Below, in pieces: positions 47,138 through 59,610 of a stretch of 64,000 nucleotides of DNA. Position 1 is the stretch's first letter, and each line of letters begins with the position of its first letter. The position numbers and the translations under genes were made by a program. The notes under the pieces were generated by a model. It had not been told where the DNA came from. It saw only the letters and a program-made list of their open reading frames with translations, and ran no database searches. The DNA is from Uranotaenia lowii (taxonomy: Eukaryota > Arthropoda > Insecta > Diptera > Culicidae): NCBI RefSeq assembly GCF_029784155.1, contig NC_073692.1:20899359-20963358 (forward strand). The letters run 5' to 3'.

Positions 47138-47704
47138 AATTTTAAATTCAATCAAAGTCAGTTTAGAAACACAAACCTGGTGAAAATCACATTTATAAAA
47201 TAAGATCTGAATTTATTTCAAAGAATTTGTTTTATGAAAAGATGTTTAATTTTGAAAACCTTTATCACAGGTATAAAATTTTGAAATATAAAATAATAAA
47301 TGATAATTTATGAACTTGTTTTTATCCTCCAGGAAATTTTATTTAACATTACTTAGATATATTCCAGATTCTTCAAAATCAAAGGTTCTAACTAAAATCA
47401 TTGATTTTAATCGAGTTGACTAGAGTAGAAAATAAACCTTATTTGAACAGTAAACCTAGTTTTTTACTTTTATTGCTGAATAATTGATACATTTTCACCC
47501 AAACTTAAAATGGTTATGCTTGTGGTTCAAAAGAATTAGCTTCCAAATGTAAGTTAACAAAAAAGTTTTCTTCCTAAATGAAGCGTTCAAAATCTTTTTT
47601 TTGTTCCGATTAGAAGTTGATTCTACATCATTATGCCACTCCAGACTTTTCTCAACGATGCATTGCATTTGGCACACCAGTTATTTAAAAATTCATCTGA
47701 ATCA
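47138..47704. other. AT-rich non-coding DNA
   Basis: No gene or repeat recognised. A 60-codon minus frame has no family. Confidence 0.5.
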
Positions 47705-47783
47705 ACTGTGATGCTTACTCTTGAGCTCAAACTCACAGACATCAGTTAGAAGGCAATTGATTTACCAAATGAGCTACAGTTGC
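47705..47783 (-). pseudogene. tRNA-like sequence (degenerate tRNA or SINE head)
   Basis: On the minus strand, TGTAGCTCATTTGGTAAA fits the polymerase III A box, and GAGTTTGAGCTCAAG fits a B box and T arm (stem TGAG/CTCA), about 50 bases apart. The anticodon region reads GCCTTCTAACTGATG. The D stem does not pair properly, so a functional tRNA is unlikely. It abuts the hairpin element at 47781. Confidence 0.4.
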
Positions 47784-48080
47784 GTTAAAAAAATAATGAA
47801 ATCGCATGAAGCTGCGCACTCTCTTCCAACTTTGACATGCTGCCATTTTTCTCTCGGTTGATATTTTCTCATGAAATTTTTACACAATCTTGTTCAACTA
47901 TCCAACTAACGCTATACAAAACTTGAAGTGTTTACAATGACTGAAAAAATACAGCTTTTCATTCTATTTTGGAAGGATATTTGTATGGAAAACATATCAA
48001 CCGATAGAGAAATGGCAGATTGTCAAAGTTGGAAAAGAGTGCGCAGCTTCACGCGATTTTAATCTTTTTTGATCGCATTT
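47781..48080. mobile_element. MITE with long inverted repeats, ~300 bp
   Basis: Left arm AATCGCATGAAGCTGCGCAC, TCTTCCAACTTTGACAT, TGCCATTTTTCTCTCGGTTG. The right arm is the reverse complement with few mismatches (GCGCAGCTTCACGCGATTTT). Arms are about 80 bp. No convincing target duplication was found. Confidence 0.8.
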
Positions 48081-48280
48081 GTATATCACAAGTCTCTTTT
48101 GCTTTTTAAGGCTTAATGAAAAAAAAATTGGCATCTCCGAAGACTTATTTTCAAAAATAAATAACTTTTAATGCAAAAATAAATAACTTTAACTTGAATA
48201 ATATGTACTTACATATACACACATTTTTCCCTTGTGTATGCATTGTTCAAGCAAAAATGTTATAGAAAAAAATTGTCATC

Positions 48281-48323
48281 AAACCCCCCCCCCCCCCCCC
48301 CCATGAGCCGGTTCTTCCTACGG
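48281..48323. mobile_element. Isolated right end of a hAT-like element (C)
   Basis: A C run of about 18 bases followed by CATGAGCCGGTTCTTCCTAC then GGCCCTG. Reversed it reads CAGGGCCGTAGGAAGAACCG then GCTCATGGGGG, the same design as elements A and B. No matching left end was found, so it is truncated or its partner has diverged. Confidence 0.5.
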
Positions 48324-49058
48324 CCCTGTCCCTAACTATGTTTCATGCAAAAGAACTAGTGATATTTAAAATTTCGCCAAAATTTCAGCCATATGCTTAA
48401 CATCTACCATTATCTACCATTTTCAATAAAATTATACGAAAATATTGCACTTGGAACTCAAGAATCGGCTATATTGACTTTTTTTTAATGATAGGTAATA
48501 TATTTATTTTAAAAACGATTAGAGTTTTTTTTCAGCAAAATTGCTCTAACGTATCGAAAACAGATGTCCGCTCATGTGAATTTATTTTTCAGTTTCCAGA
48601 ACTCCAAACTTCAGAATATTGGAGAAAATACTACGTTTGAAAGCCTATTAATTGAGTTACAAATGATTTTTTATATTACTTAAAATGTAATCTTAAAATC
48701 TTAAAATATTAGATATTTCGAAGACTCACAAACATCACAAACATTCCTGATCAAATTAAAGTATTTAGGAGCAAATGGGTTGTTTTATGTGAAAGTTCAA
48801 CTTTTTTCTTTGTTTAGGTTTAGTTAAAGTGATATTTTTATGATCATTTGGTGATAATTTTAGATTTTGAAAAAAAACGGTGATTTTCCATGAGAAAGCC
48901 CGTATAGTAAAAATGGCTAAAACTTTATCAAATGGATAAACTTGAAGAAAAAATGAACATGGGAACAGTGCGAGGACCAAGGGAATTGCATGAAGACAAA
49001 ATTTCATTTGTTTTTTGAGGCCAAAAAAACTGAGAAATTTTTATTATTTTTACCACTA
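48324..49058. other. AT-rich non-coding DNA
   Basis: No supported gene. An 80-codon minus frame has no recognisable family. Confidence 0.5.
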
Positions 49059-49060
49059 TA

Positions 49061-49926
49061 CAGTCCCCCCACAATCATGGGTCACACACAATAATTAGTC
49101 ACCGGTCATTTGAACTGCTGATATCTACTGAACTAAAATATTTTTTTTCATGCAACTATTTTTAGTTTATCGATAATATCATCAAAATGCATTAAAAATA
49201 TTATGTGTGCGCTTGATAACAGTAAAATTGCTGTTTAAATAGTTTTTGTCATACGTAAATAATTATCTGTTGAACTATCGCAAAAAATTCCAATGTTATA
49301 AGGTTGACATCTTAAACCGTTAAGCCCCTTATGCGGGTATTTAAAAAATTTCGACAAAATAAATAGGTCTCATATAAGCTAGAAGGACGAGTTTACGTTT
49401 TCCAAAAGAAACTGAGCGAATAAATCGTGAAATTTCAAAATTATTTGCAAAATAAAACTGACCCATAATTGTTACAACATCTACCAAATTTCACACAATC
49501 ATGGGTCACTTTTTTGCTAGCAAATCAAAACATTTCTTGGTTGCTATAGCTCAACCCAAATGCCCCTTGAATTTCTACTATCAAAGAATGCCTCTGAATG
49601 TTTCCCAGAAACGCGATGATTTTCATGTTGATATTCGGGTGTTGCCATGGACTTTTTTGTGACTAATAATTGTGAGCAATTTGACTAACAATTGTTACGA
49701 GCTACAATTTTGACCCATAATTGTGGTTTTGAAAAACGCTGATTGTTTCAGTTAATTATGTTATTTTTCAACCAAACTGAAAATAAAAACACATTTGAAC
49801 TCAAAGAGGAAGCATTTAATAACTGAAATTCATGCAAAGCTTGATATTTGATCAACTAACACTCGAATAAACAAGTATTTTGTGGTGAAAGGATACGTTA
49901 AGTGACTAATGATTGTGGGGGGACTG
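49061..49926. mobile_element. TA-flanked non-autonomous element, 866 bp (Tc1/mariner-like)
   Basis: Ends CAGTCCCCCCACAATCATGG and, reversed at the right, CAGTCCCCCCACAATCATTA, with TA immediately outside both. GTCAC follows in both ends. The motif (ACAAT.ATGGGTCA or its reverse) also occurs at least four times internally, at about 49455, 49497, 49663-49690 and 49718. No transposase frame is present. Confidence 0.88.
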
Positions 49927-49928
49927 TA

Positions 49929-52455
49929 CATCTAGTATGCAGGAACATTGTCCATCTTTTGATTATAAATGGTTTCGAAAAAAAAAACCTTTAAAAAAAC
50001 AGCATAGTCCTAACAAAAATTACTGTTATTAATGTTTATGCCTTCTGTGCTATGGCATTATAATTTTGAAGATGTTGTGGTACGTAAAAACCATAGTGAT
50101 AAAAGTTACCCCGAAAATCGAAATCCGGTTTTGTAACAAACATTTGATTATAACCAACAAAGCCGTTTGAATTTACTGCAACCAATGATCATGTTTTATA
50201 CTCCTCACCTCAATTAGTGTTTTAAAACTTTTAGGTATTACGAAAAAGCAACCACTTCCAAAAAAATTAAAAAATGAATGAAAAAAGTGATCAAAGTTCC
50301 CTCAGTTAACGGTATGCTTCTTCGTACGCACTTTAAACTCGCCTCTCTCTACTCTATATCGTTTCCTTTGATTAACGTCGGTTAATATAAAGTCATTGCA
50401 GTTCCACATTGAACGCAGTATTCAATTAAGTAATTAAGTGGTTGATTCAAATTCAATGAAGCTCTACATCTTTATCTGAAACCCCAAGGGCAGGCAAGGC
50501 AATTTCTTTTGCATGTTTTTCAACGTAATTTTTTTTCTTATCTAAATATACTCTTTCAAACTGCACAGTTTGGATTCATTTCTTCACAAAAAAGGTTTCG
50601 CTTACTGGATATTATGATTAGAGATGATTACTGCCTTGAAGTTTGCATGGAAGTGAGGTAAACTTAATAATTTGTCAAGTTTATTTGAAGAAACTACTTG
50701 TCTGCTCTGTGATAAGGAATCGTGCATTCGGTCATTTATAACTAAGAGGACATCAAAATTCTTATAGCTTTTAAGGAGTTTATCATCAAAGAAAATGGGT
50801 TCCAGAAAAATTCAAAAAAAAACATTTTGAAACAATTGTCAAGCAATTGGATATTGCTTATTTGACATCTAACGAGATGAAGGTCAAATTTGAACTAGAA
50901 ATCTTCAAAAAAGTTGTTTGAAAGAACGATGATCCAACCTTAAGCATACCATACTTTATATTACAGGTATCCGTAGGGACGGGCAACCCTGGACGGTTTT
51001 TTGAAAAATCTGGTTAAAATATTTGAACAATCTGAACAAAGTCACGGCATAATATCAAAACATTTAAGAGGATAGCTAAAGAATTTTTCTTGAAATTTAA
51101 ATTTTTCATCGAATGTAATCAGAAGCATTCAATTATATTTATTGGGTCTTATGTTCAGTTTTTGACCTTATTTTAAGTTTTTGGAGTTTGTAAACTATTT
51201 TATTTTGTACATTAAAAAAAATTAACTGCTGTCATCTTTGTTGTGATATTTACACCGTTTGTTGTGATATATTAATGTTTCATTCAAAAATCAAAAAAAA
51301 CCATAAAAATCCTACAAATATTTAAGAAAAACCTGTTGAAGTTATACATTTAAGTGTCGCAAAATTGCTATCCACCTTCTACATAGCTATGATAACATTA
51401 GTCAATGACACACATTCACATTCATACAAACATTTAATATAACCACAAAACGTAACATAATAACATGTAGATCAGAGGGAAAAAATATATTCCATTGATA
51501 AAGATAATTGTCTGAAGTGTTCTCTATTTCAAAACTCCTGTAAAATGCATCTGAATGAGCTGCAGACATTTTTTTGGCAGAATCATCTGAGATGAAAATG
51601 CAATCTCCGACTGTAGCTCTTTCTTATTCTAACAATTCGGGTGCCCAAAATGGAGGTGTGTTGATCGGGTGCTTCCTACTCCGTCATGCGTTGTTCATGG
51701 ACAATTAATTCTACTTTTAATAGTTTCCGGAAGGCTCTGACAGGCTCAGGATAATGGAAACGACACGCACATGGACAAAATAAACGACATCGAAGCACGC
51801 AATTCTAAAACTGAATTTGTAAAGGAATTTGGGTGAGTTAGAGGGTGGGTGTAGATATGAGGTTATAAACGGGAATTAGGGAGTTCATATTAGACGAAAT
51901 GTACAGAGCACACAGGACACACATCGTTTAGGAAATCCAACAGGGACAAGACAGCATAAAATGGAGCATATCAACACGCACACACACGCACATTCAGTCA
52001 TAAACAATCCATTTATGGGTGATAATTTGGTAAAATGATTTACAAGCATTGCAGAACTCGCCGCTCGCCATTCGGGTGGGGAATGGTTTAGCTTTTTGTT
52101 TTTGGCTTTTATGAAGGGGGATCAGGCTAACACACTCTGGTTGAAGTACTTGCTCGAGATTTGGAAAATACGAATTTTTTCATTCAGGTCAGGGCTTTGG
52201 TCGAGTTTTTCTTTTCAGAAACTTTTTTGAGACTTGACCTGTTGCTTCCAATTCGGCGGGTCGACTTTGTTTTTTGTTTTGACTTATTTTACAATTTGTG
52301 ACGAGTAAGGTTTTTTTTGTGTCGATTCTCGATTCAATTGGTGTTTGCTGATGATTGGTGTAGCATTTGGAGCTGCCATTTGGAGCTAGCTTAATTGTCT
52401 GGATAACAGGCTTGCTAGTAGCGTAAGAACTGTGAAGTTGCGCGAAAGCTTTTCG
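49929..52455. other. Non-coding DNA; 51500-52455 less AT-rich
   Basis: No frame with a recognisable domain. A short CA-rich microsatellite lies near 51975-51995. If the candidate exon at 52456-52511 is a true last exon, the moderate-GC part down to about 51.5 kb would be its 3' UTR. Confidence 0.4.
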
Positions 52456-52511
52456 TTATAAAAGCTGTGCCATCTTGCCACCAGTTTTGCCGATGATGGT
52501 GGTGGTGACGT
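52456..52511 (-). CDS. Candidate terminal exon (17 codons plus stop)
   Basis: On the minus strand a branch-point-like CTAAT and TTTCTAG precede ACGTCACCACC. The exon would encode VTTTIIGKTGGKMAQLL followed by TAA, entering in phase 2. The codons are GC-richer than the AT-rich DNA upstream. I do not recognise the peptide. Such a short exon cannot be proved from sequence alone; chance is a serious alternative. If real, this is a last exon of a minus-strand gene whose other exons lie beyond the window's right part. Confidence 0.25.
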
Positions 52512-53922
52512 CTAGAAACGTTGCAATTAGAATATGGAAATAGAGTTTGAACAATAGAACTATGTACTATGTATGTAGAAGTTTTATATTTGTGATGAAT
52601 ATTTTACATTATGAGATAATGAAAGAAAGAATAATGATAAAACTTAACTTTGAAATATTTATAAGTATTTTGCTGGTATCGGATATTTCGGTTGTTAAAT
52701 CAATCTTATGATTTTTGTGACAACTATTTTGATTTATTTTCAAATATATTTTTTGTTGAGGTTGAATCGTGAAATGATAAATTTATAGTGCCAATTGCAT
52801 ATTATTTGATTGAAAAAAAAATACAAAACTGTTTTTGCTTGGTTCAAGTTCGTTGCTTGATTAACCCATCGATGAACAAGCTCGATTTTTTACTACGCTT
52901 TTAAACAAACCAAAATTCTATATTAAATTTTTAGAACCAGTTGTTTAGCGTATAATTCTGTAATCAATTTCATGACTAAAGCAAAAATTAATAAATTAAA
53001 TCCTCAAAATAAATTTGCAAACGAAAAATAAAAATAAATTGGAAATATATATTTTAACTTTGTTGTGTTGTGAGCCTACTTGGTTGAATGATTAACATTC
53101 ATCTATCAAAATACACATTCATCAATCGAAAACGCTCACTGAAGAAGGTAGCAAGTTGGTATCGAAATACCGGTATATAAACTTTTCATTTACCGTGGTT
53201 GAATTCAAAGGAATCTTTCGATTGCTTTCATTCGATTGCTTTGATTCATATATTTAAAGTATTAGTATTAGTAGTAGTAAATTTCTATGTAAAGACTCGT
53301 TTGTTTGGCAACATTCGATTTTGGAAACATCCGATTTTGACACATGTGCCAAAATTGAACGATTTTTAGAAAAAATAAAATAGGAATTTAGGGGTTCGCA
53401 ACCACCCCCCTCCCTGGAGATTTTTTTCCAAGTAAATTTTTCATTTCAGGAAATAACTTAACCGTTTTAATGGAAAACTGCTTTATCCCAAAATGTATTC
53501 GAAAATAATTGTGAACAAACATGTCATAAAATTGGCTGGCCTCTGGTGCAATTTAGTCCTAAATAGCTAAGTTTTCCAGAATTCTTGAATTTACCCAGAA
53601 TTGCCTGGATACTTAGAAAAAGTATCAAGACATCTCCGGTCTAGGCCAGGTGTTGCAAAATACTGTCTGGATATCGCCGGTTTTTTTTGGGAATACTAAG
53701 TAAATCAAATGTGGTGATGGCAATTTTTAATTTTTGGGTTCAAATACAAAATTTTAACACATTCAGGACCACGAGGAAATCTTAGCCGAGAAACGCCGCA
53801 GTACGGCAAACTTTATCCCAAAACCTAATAGAACAAATTTTAAAAACTTAGTATATTTGAGTTATCGAACGTGTTGTGCACAATTTTGCAGATCAAAATA
53901 AACAAAAATATAAAATTATGCA
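52512..53922. other. AT-rich non-coding DNA with element fragments
   Basis: A fragment of the 21.6-kb MITE family lies at 53295-53360 (GGCAACATTCGATTTTGG). Text around 53570-53690 (GCCTGGATAC, GGCCAGGTGTTGC) looks like an eroded piece of the GCCAGAT-ended family. No gene. Confidence 0.5.
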
Positions 53923-56086
53923 AAGTTTATTTAGAAATGGGACAGTTATGAATGCGTGTATCCAGAAAACCATTCATTCGATTGGAGTACTTTCTTTGAA
54001 GAAATTAAATTAATATTATGTTTATTCATATAAAAAATTAAAAAAAAACATTTTTTTTGTTTTTTGTAAAATATATTTGTACTTTATTCTTGGTATCTCT
54101 CATCGGCCGGCGCGCACTTTTTTCGGTAATATTATTGATCAGTTTTTTCGACTCATACTTCGTCAAATCTAAATTTTCGGTGGCTGCATTCTCTTCTTTC
54201 ACTTTCCACTATTTTTTGGTTCAATACTTTTCTTATGAAAGAAAATGAGTGCAATTTGGTGGATTTAACTGTTTCGAAATTAACAAAACTTGATGATTTT
54301 TGTGCCACAAAAATAAGTTTTTAATGGAATGTTTGGTGGCAAAATCAGACAAAACGAAGGAAACCCATCATGAGATTGAATTTAAAGAATAATCGAATAG
54401 TATAGATCGTAGATTATGAAATATACATACAAGAGTAATTTTTTATGCTTTTAAAAATATCGAAAACCAATGTTTTTGTTTAGAAAATTGTTAGTTTTTC
54501 AAAAGTTTTGTTATCCATCAGAAATTATCTGTCTAATTGCCTCGATACCGGCTTTACAGCTAACGAGCTACGGAACTCGCAAAAATTTGTTGTTTGAGAT
54601 TAGGTTATAATTGTCATAACAATCTAACACTTTCAGCTTATCGGAGAAAAATTGCGAGACATTTCAGCGATCTACACTTAATTTTTCGCTTATTAAAAAT
54701 AAAAAATTCTGGTAAGAGGCTTGATATCCCTGATGGCCCTAAACCGTAGTTTCCGATCATGCGCTCATCTAGAATGCTTGATTTGAACTTTGTGGACATT
54801 TTTGACATTGTTTGCATACTCTTCCATAAAATTTTCCATTTTATAAATAATCAGCCAACTATCGATTTGATTATGTTGGATTTTGAAGGAAACTGTGCAA
54901 CATTATTTTTTCGTTTTCCTTGCATCGTAAATATCTCAAAAAAACGAGTTAATTTTAATAAGGATATGGATACTAAATCCGGGAACTTAATTTCGATGAC
55001 GCGTGGGCGGCTACACTGGATTCGTTGCTCCTGCTTTTATCTACTGCGTTTTTGTGCTCGTTAATTCTGGTTCTGAATTTCCGTCTGGTTTGACCAATAT
55101 AGACGGCCAGGCAGTTTTGACATGGAGTCTCATAAATTCCAGATCTCTCTTCCGGTGGCACTTTATCTTTTAGAGAAACCAGTCGATCTTTCATGACTTT
55201 ATTGCCTGATTTTTTTTATCACATTTTCAAGTTAACGTGTGTTTTAGATACTTAGGATGCAAATAGACCTGGCAAAAAAAATGCACAAATACCTCGGAAA
55301 TTCTTTATTTTCGACTTGTAAACTCATGAGCTAATGATTTTTTCTGATTGTTTTTTTCGGTCCAAATGGTTGAAAAGTATAAAGAGCCACTCTAGGATGC
55401 TCACAAAGTTAAAACCAAACCCTTGATCTCAACTATGGTAAAAAGTTTATGGTTATTGGGGATAACTGAATGCAGACCCTTTAACTAAGCAATAAATTCG
55501 TTTACGGCAGGCAAAAGGCGTTACCTGACTAGTAGACACCAAGTAAATATCTAATATTGAGCAGTTCCATAGATCGCAACCTGTGCAACCGGGTTTTACG
55601 CAATGTAACAGATGTGTTCAGATTAACCAAGAAATTTATGTTCAAACCGAATTGAAAAGGTCATATTCTTCGAGATGCCTACTCATGATAAGGTTCCCAC
55701 CAGATTTCAATTGATTTTTTCTGATGCATTTGTGTAAAACATCATGAATTTGCAAAGGTTTTGCTACTGTGTGTAAAAATAATAGATCAATACATGACTG
55801 AAAAATGTGTTCAAAGATAAAAAAGAGATTTAATAATAAAGTAAGAATATTTCTTGTAATCAACGATAAATTATTTTTTTAATATTTTTTCATTTAATAT
55901 CATTCATCCACCTTCATTTCTTCCATAGAGAGTTTTTCGATCAAATGAATAGTTTTTAAAATACACACGTTTGTAACTGCTCGGATTCTAAATGATCATC
56001 ACCTTAGGTCGAATAGTACATTATACAGGTAACAAAATGCTGTCAAAAATTTGTATGACTGTCTCATTTCTAAATGAACTAAGCTT
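53923..56086. mobile_element. TIR element D, copy 1 (2.16 kb, with insertion)
   Basis: The left end AAGTTTATTTAGAAATGGGA and the right end, reversed, AAGCTTAGTTCATTTAGAAA resemble the ends of copy 2. The first ~1 kb aligns with copy 2 in order: GGTATCTCTCATCGGCC, TCGATACCGGCTTTACAGCT, TTTCAGCGATCTACACTT. Then about 1.06 kb of other sequence, containing a Penelope-like fragment, lies between TATCTCAAAAAAACGAG and CAGGTAACAAAATGCTGTC, which are adjacent in copy 2. Confidence 0.75.
54973..55194 (-). pseudogene. Penelope-like element fragment: GIY-YIG endonuclease
   Basis: 73 codons: MKDRLVSLKDKVPPEERSGI then YETPCQNCLAVYIGQTRRKF and RTRINEHKNAV. The spacing of GIY, the Cys pair, VYIGQT and the R..EH motif is that of the GIY-YIG domain at the C-terminus of Penelope-like retroelements, which nicks DNA for target-primed insertion. 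The reverse transcriptase upstream is not recognisable beyond a short stretch, so this is a truncated relic. It lies within the extra ~1 kb of element D copy 1. Confident family call; no function expected. Confidence 0.85.
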
Positions 56087-56593
56087 TAATACGGGTTTCG
56101 TGAAGTTTTTCAAATGAATTGCTCGAAATAGTCTGGCCCGGATACGTGCGAAAAATTAAACCTGGAATACTTTAAACCACTCTAGGCCTTAGATATTTTA
56201 TTTTCCGACAGTATTTACGTTCAGAAATTGAACCAATTTTTTATTGTGAATTTGTAATTGCAATTTTACAAACCTTTTGTATTGAAACTCAAATCTTGAC
56301 GCTTAAAAACCTTTATTCGCCTTGAGAATGTTTTTTTAAGACGTGTAAGTAATCTATTTCAGAATTACAAATGTTTTCTTTTAAAATGTTAAAAACCTTA
56401 TCTTTAATATTTACATATTTTCTATTACTCTATAACAAAACAAAAATCAGGCAATATCCGCACAAATCCGACCAAAATCTATGTATTTTCAACTTAAACT
56501 GAAATATCAGGTGAAAATAAACAATTGAAAAAATGATTGTTGTCTTGACATTCCAAAAAATGTATGCGAATTTATTTCGTTAAAACATATTTA

Positions 56594-57921
56594 AAGCTTA
56601 GTTCTTTTAGAAATGGGACAGTTACGAGTGCGTGTATCTCAACAAACATTCGTTTGATCTAAATACTTTCTTTGAAGGAAATGAAGGTAATTTCATGATA
56701 ATTCATGAAAAAATTGAAAAAAAATATTTATCGTGTTTTGTAAGAAAAAATTCTGCTTTATTCTTGGTACCTCCCATCGGCCAGCGCACACTTTTTCCAG
56801 TCATGATTTTGATCAGTTTTTCAAAGTTACACTTCGTTAAATCTGTATTTTAGGTAGCTACATCCTCTATCTTCAATTTCTGATACTTTTGGGTCTAATA
56901 ATTCTATTTTAGAAGAAACTGAGGGCAATTTAGTGGATACAGCTGTTTCGAAATTAACAACATTTGATTATTTTTGAGCCACTTTCAAGCGTTTTTTATG
57001 AAATTTCTGCTGGAAAAATCTGACAATAACGAAGTAAAACCATCCCGAGATTAAACTTAAAGTATAATCGATTAGTATAGATCGTAAGTTGCGAAGAATT
57101 CATAGAAGATTGCTCTTTTTAGGCTTTTAAAAACAACGAAATCAAATGTTTTCGTTTTGAAAATTCTTGTTTTTTTTCCACAGGAGCAGAATTTTGGCAA
57201 ATCAATATTTTATACAAAACATCCAGTAGATTCATATTTTAATATGCTCGGGACCTTGCCACGAGCAGAGATAATATAGGATTCAAACGCTGGAATTGGT
57301 TTGAAATAGGGTATTTCATAAGTTTGTCGTTCATCAGAAATCATCTGTCCCATTGCCTCGGTACCGACTTTACAGCTTACGAGCTCTGGAACTAGCAAAA
57401 AAAAAAGTTGTTTAAGGTTTGGTATGCATGACTCATTACTAGGCAACACTTTTAGCTTACCGGAGAAAAATTTTTCGAACATTTCAGCGATCTACCCTTA
57501 GTTTTTCGATTATTCAAAATTTAAAATGCTGGTATGAGACTTGACCTCCCTGATGACCCTTAACCGTAGTTGCCGATCATGTGCTTCACTCCAACGCTTG
57601 TTGTGAACTTTGTAGACACTTTTGACAGTATTTGCATACTTTTCAACCACTCACACACAGTAATTCTTTGAATAATCGACGGTTTTGTCAGCTATCATTT
57701 TGATAATGATGGATTTAAAAGGAAACTGTGCAAAATTTTTTTTTTCTTTTTCTAGTGCATCGTAAATATCGCAAAAACGAGTGAATTATAAATTTTGAAA
57801 AAAATAGGGCGTGTAGTGCTTTTCATAGGTAGCAAAATGCAGTCAAAATTTTGAACGTCCGATTACTAGTAAACGAGCTATTAGCAAATGAAAGTGTCCC
57901 ATTTCTAAAAGAACTAAGCTT
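56594..57921. mobile_element. TIR element D, copy 2 (1328 bp)
   Basis: Left AAGCTTAGTTCTTTTAGAAA, continuing TGGGACA, and right TGTCCCATTTCTAAAAGAAC, continuing TAAGCTT: an essentially perfect ~27-bp inverted repeat. TA lies immediately outside both ends. No intact transposase; several minus frames, for example 57210-57482 (90 codons, MFEKFFSGKLKVLPSNESCI), may be coding remains. It is in the same orientation as copy 1, 0.5 kb away. Confidence 0.85.
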
Positions 57922-59610
57922 TATAAAAAAATGCTTATTTGATGCAAAAATCACAAATTTCGTAAGCTAAGTGAATTTTGAGTACGGATTTAGCTTAAAC
58001 TGTAAGAAAATCCAGTCAAAATTTGGGTTTTAACCTCCGTATCTAGACAACCTGAACAGTCCGGGTAGTTCTCAATGTTATCTTTGAAAATCCGAGCAAG
58101 CTCGGTTCAATCCCGGCAATTTGGAATGCTTACTTTACAGGATCCAATATTTCAACTGTAAGCGACAAAATATTCAGAGCTAGAAATTTAAAACTATAAA
58201 ACCTGTATTTGGAATTCCTTAATTTTTTTTATTTTTATTATTTATTATTTGTTGATTATTCAAGAGATTTAATTTCTCAACCTTCACTTTGTTGAAATAT
58301 ACTTTCAATGTTGTATTATAAATGTGTAAAGTTGTTATTGCGAACTTCAAAAATGCCAATTCTCAGCCATCTATTTTGATAACGGGAAGAATTTGACTAT
58401 AATTTTATCGCTAAGTTTGATCACTGGCACCCTTAAAACTAATTTTAAAATGTTTTTCTTATAATCAAATAAAATTCAATCATCAACTATGTGTTTTGGA
58501 TTAATTCTCTTAATTAAAATTGTTAAATTTTAATTCGTATTCGTAACCTGCTGATGCTTAGAAAATAGTCATTTCAAATTTGTAAACAAGATTGCTTAAA
58601 ATTAATTTTCAAGCAAATTTATAATTCAGGGTATAGAAAATCTTTTTGAAAAATTAAGTATTTATTGACTTACCAGAAAAAAACATTGATTTGAAATTTT
58701 AATTCTGATTAGTTTTGAATCTAAACATTAAATTTTTTTTCAAGTTTGTGTGATGGTCGTAAGCAGAAATCTATTTCTTAATTATTTGTGTATTTTTTGG
58801 TATTTTTTAATGTCTATCTGAATTTGAGTTTCCAAAGATCCCATTGCACGGGCCTACTCTCCACACTTCCGAGTTGCATTATGGACAGCTCCAATGCTTA
58901 CATCTTCCATTCACGCCAACTGACTCAGCGCAATGTGTGGTGTACTTTCATTTGTGGACAATAATATTTTGTACTTTTTCGGAAAAATGCTTCTCATTTT
59001 CACAAAAATTATGAAAACTCGAGCTCACGATACACAGAATTTTATGTTGATCTGTAAACAACAACACACAGCAGAAACCAGCTCTTTAAACGTAATCCGG
59101 AATTACCAGGATTGTATCAAAATCGTGCTTATTTAGACATAATGGGACACCCTATATGTATGCATGAGAAACTGAGAAACAGAATTCGAACTTCGCGTTA
59201 AAGTTGAACAAGAACAGAGAACAAATAGTTTTAAGTTTTCTTTTCAATAATATTGTTGAAACCTCAAAAGTCGAAAAGCTGCAGGATTTGATCTGTCAGC
59301 AAATGGAATTTGTGATCTCCCACTAAAAAATAGGTGAGTATAATGTTTTTATGTCGTTGGCTCCACTCGATTATTCCAAAGGTAAGTCTTAGACCTGGTT
59401 CAGGAAGCTGGAATCGAGTCGAGATTTTATTAAAACATTTTCTCGTGTGAATTTGGCTGGTAGCAATCTGTGTGTTCATGGCCAAGGTTATCTAGGCATC
59501 GAGCATGTTGTTTGGTCGTATGAAGTCAATTTCTTCGCTAATAGGTTCCCTTCGTAGCCGAGGTAGACAAACCGATGTTCCAATTAGAGATGTGTTGACT
59601 GCGATGGACC
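57922..59610. other. AT-rich non-coding DNA
   Basis: A CCGGGTAG/CCCGGCAATTTGG patch near 58040-58130 may be an eroded GCCAGAT-family piece. At 59128-59153 TTTAGACATAATGGGACACC then CTATA looks like a Tc1/mariner-type terminal sequence, but no partner end was found. No gene is supported. Confidence 0.45.

Noticed and set aside
59128..59155. Tc1/mariner-like terminal text near GGGACACCCTATA
   Set aside because: Only one end was seen; no partner within the window, so no element was called.
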